This document shows, piece after piece, positions 31,561-32,921 of a DNA stretch of 32,921 nt. Under the pieces are notes generated by a model. It saw only the letters and a program-made list of their open reading frames with translations, did not search any database and was not told the DNA's origin. Made by a program: the position numbers and the translations under genes. Source of the DNA: Methanocella sp. PtaU1.Bin125 (GTDB lineage: Archaea > Halobacteriota > Methanocellia > Methanocellales > Methanocellaceae); the NCBI GenBank assembly GCA_002067315.1, contig MVRA01000091.1, forward strand, positions 1 through 32,921, read 5' to 3'. Positions within the stretch are counted from its first letter, which is position 1. Each line of letters opens with the position of its first letter.

Positions 31561-31756
31561 TACTCGCGACGACCGCAACGAAACGCTACGGGCGCGACGT
31601 TTCTCTAAGTTCTCGCGACGATCGCAACGAAACGCGGCGGGCGCGACGACGGTTAACGGATAATCCGCTATATTATCATTCTTAGAAACGTCGCGCCCGT
31701 TGCGTTTCGTCGCGTCGTCGCGAGAACTTAGAGAAACGTTGCGGTCGTCGCGAGTA
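31561..31756. repeat. Long inverted repeat with internal duplication
   Basis: The left arm 31561-31648 holds two 39-nt direct copies (31561-31599 and 31610-31648, four differences). The right arm 31689-31756 is the reverse complement of the left, but lacks about 20 bases corresponding to the end of one copy. A stretch of 23 bp pairs perfectly (31597-31619 with 31717-31739). The loop 31649-31688 is 40 nt and AT-rich. It lies in gene-free DNA downstream of the deaminase. Confidence 0.85.
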
Positions 31757-31873
31757 TGCAGTCCCGCGCCCTTGCGTACTCATCACAGGACGCCTGAACG
31801 GCAAACAATCAGAGACATCCGGCCGCCGCCCTTCGTTCACAACAATGCAGATGAGTCATAAAAATATTCCAAC

Positions 31874-31956
31874 AGCCTGCGCGCCTGCACATGTGGTATG
31901 CCGCCTCCGGCGGATCACCTGTACTACCCGCCCTCCCGCCCGTGGCGCGCTGCGCC
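31874..31956. repeat. Dispersed intergenic repeat, copy 5
   Basis: It matches 12293-12375: AGCCTGCGCGCC at the left, CGCCTCCGGC, an identical ACTACCCGCCCTCCC, and GGCGCGC at the right, which pairs with the left end. The remaining gene-free DNA of 31484-32087 shows only T-rich stretches and no supported gene. Confidence 0.6.
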
Positions 31957-32087
31957 GGTGTTGCTTTTAGCGATCTGGCAGGTGGTAAACCCGGGAAAGA
32001 AATAAGCATTATTCCCCGGGCCGCTAACATGCGACGATGTCCGGCGGATCACGCATACGCGCGCGAGCGGTCGCCCGAAAGCCCGCT

Positions 32088-32921
32088 TCAGGCCCCCGGC
32101 GTCACCCGGATATCCTTCACCCTCACCGTAGGCGACACGACGGACCCGACGGCCTTGTTGTCCCGGCCCATGCCGTCCACCTTCTTCAGCAGGTCGAACA
32201 CGTTGCCGCTGATCATCATGGACTTGATCGGCTTCGTCATCACGCCGTTCTCGATCACGAAGGCGTTGCGGCATTCCACCGAGAAGTCGCCGCTGATCGG
32301 GTTCGCGGTGTGGGCGCCGATGACGGAGTTCACGTAGATGCCCCGGTCGGTCTCCTTCACCACGTCGCTCCGGGGGTACTCGAAGCAAATGTTGCGGGGC
32401 CCTACTGCCGGCAGCGTCGCGTACGAGCCGCGGACGGCGTTGCCGGTGGAGGCCCTGTTCTCCTTGCCGGCCGTGTACGTGTCGTACAGGAATGTCTTCA
32501 GCACGCCGTCGTCCAGGATGACGGTCTTCTGGGAAGGCACGCCCTCGTCGTCAGACCGCGTGGTGCCCAGGCCGCCGTCGAGGAGGCCGTCGTCGACGAT
32601 GGTGAGCCCTTCCGCGGCGACGCGCTGGCCGATCTTGCCGGCCAGGCCGGAGCGGCCTTTCTGGACGTTCTCTGAGTTGACGGACGAGAGGAAGGTCGAC
32701 TCGAGCAGGTCCCCAAACGCGTTGGGGCCCAGCAGGACGTCGGCGGTCTGCTCGTACGTCGGCTCGGACTCCAGCGAGCTGCGGGCGAGCTTCGCGGCGT
32801 TGCGGCCTACGGCCTGCATGTCCAGGTCCATCGACCGGGCGACGTCGTAGTCGTAGGCCGTGGACACCTTGCCGCCCTCCTTCATGATCACGTCGACGTA
32901 GCCCATGAACACGGTCTCCCG
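32088..32921 (-). CDS. TldE/PmbA-type peptidase-family protein (N-terminus outside window)
   Basis: The last 278 or so residues of a TldD/PmbA family protein; the frame runs open through the window end. C-terminal domain motifs are GRSGLAGKIGQRVAAEGLTI, SDDEGVPSQKTVILDDGVL, the D-TYTAGKENRASTGNAVRG region, and GDFSVECRNAFVIENGVM followed by MMISGNVFDLL. In TldD the zinc-binding HExxxH lies just before the GRS segment; here the equivalent stretch FLSSVNSENVQKGRS has no such motif, so this is the inactive TldE/PmbA partner. TldE works with TldD to degrade unfolded peptides. A TldD gene would be expected next to it, outside the window. Confidence 0.9.
   Translation of the reverse strand, partial: RETVFMGYVDVIMKEGGKVSTAYDYDVARSMDLDMQAVGRNAAKLARSSLESEPTYEQTADVLLGPNAFGDLLESTFLSSVNSENVQKGRSGLAGKIGQRVAAEGLTIVDDGLLDGGLGTTRSDDEGVPSQKTVILDDGVLKTFLYDTYTAGKENRASTGNAVRGSYATLPAVGPRNICFEYPRSDVVKETDRGIYVNSVIGAHTANPISGDFSVECRNAFVIENGVMTKPIKSMMISGNVFDLLKKVDGMGRDNKAVGSVVSPTVRVKDIRVTPGA

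Noticed and set aside
31891-32337. Plus-strand frame between the repeat and the TldE/PmbA gene
   Set aside because: Its second half is antisense to the TldE/PmbA coding region and its first half lies in the dispersed repeat.

Overview
The window looks like a chromosomal segment of a methanogenic euryarchaeon, most likely from the Methanocellales/Methanosarcinales side. It carries a methanopterin gene (mptA), a coenzyme M gene (comB), archaeal-type CoA biosynthesis genes, eukaryote-like information proteins (S24e, S27ae, Spt4, deoxyhypusine synthase), TATA-type promoters, and a nitrogen operator of the NrpR type next to glnA. The genus is an inference; no rRNA gene is present. Coding DNA is GC-rich, so long antisense open frames abound and were discarded.

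Layout. 1-456: dispersed repeat and a long hairpin. 457-888: unknown small protein. 885-6921 (minus): a compact, overlapping operon for a type IV pilus/Tad-like secretion machine: ATPase, two integral-membrane platform proteins and five pilin-like proteins. 7019-7552: unknown protein. 7560-7930: structured intergenic DNA, including a candidate RNA leader in front of mptA (7930-8868). 8975-9101: second long hairpin. 9167-10494 (minus): riboflavin operon (bifunctional regulator/riboflavin kinase, then RibB). 10673-12016 (minus): unknown protein plus comB. 12037-12781: repeat-rich, no gene. 12782-14102 (minus): Spt4, GTP-dependent dephospho-CoA kinase, S24e, S27ae. 14201-14728: membrane protein. 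14834-16902 (plus): coaBC and pantoate kinase. 16906-19068 (minus): glycogen-debranching-type enzyme. 19359-22058 (plus): P-type cation ATPase. 22055-24034 (minus): solitary N6-adenine methyltransferase. 24301-24756: tandem repeats and hairpins downstream of a tRNA-Arg(TCG) gene. 25127-26628: NrpR-type operator and glnA. 26629-27246: AT-rich, with a tandem-hairpin array at the end of an IscA/HesB-like gene. 27791-29714: divergent pair of a nuclease-fold-like protein and a DNA-binding-domain-less NrpR protein. 29848-31483: deoxyhypusine synthase and a dCMP-deaminase-like protein. 31561-31956: third long hairpin and repeat. 32088-end: TldE/PmbA, cut by the window edge.

Functional links. Three archaeal CoA-pathway enzymes (pantoate kinase, CoaBC, GTP-dependent dephospho-CoA kinase) lie within about 3.6 kb. 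glnA carries a perfect GGAA-N6-TTCC operator and lies about 2.3 kb from an NrpRII-like co-repressor, suggesting a local nitrogen-control circuit. The most unusual DNA is non-coding: three very long hairpins of common architecture, a GNRA-tetraloop hairpin array, a dispersed repeat family, and a structured segment before mptA with competing helices.
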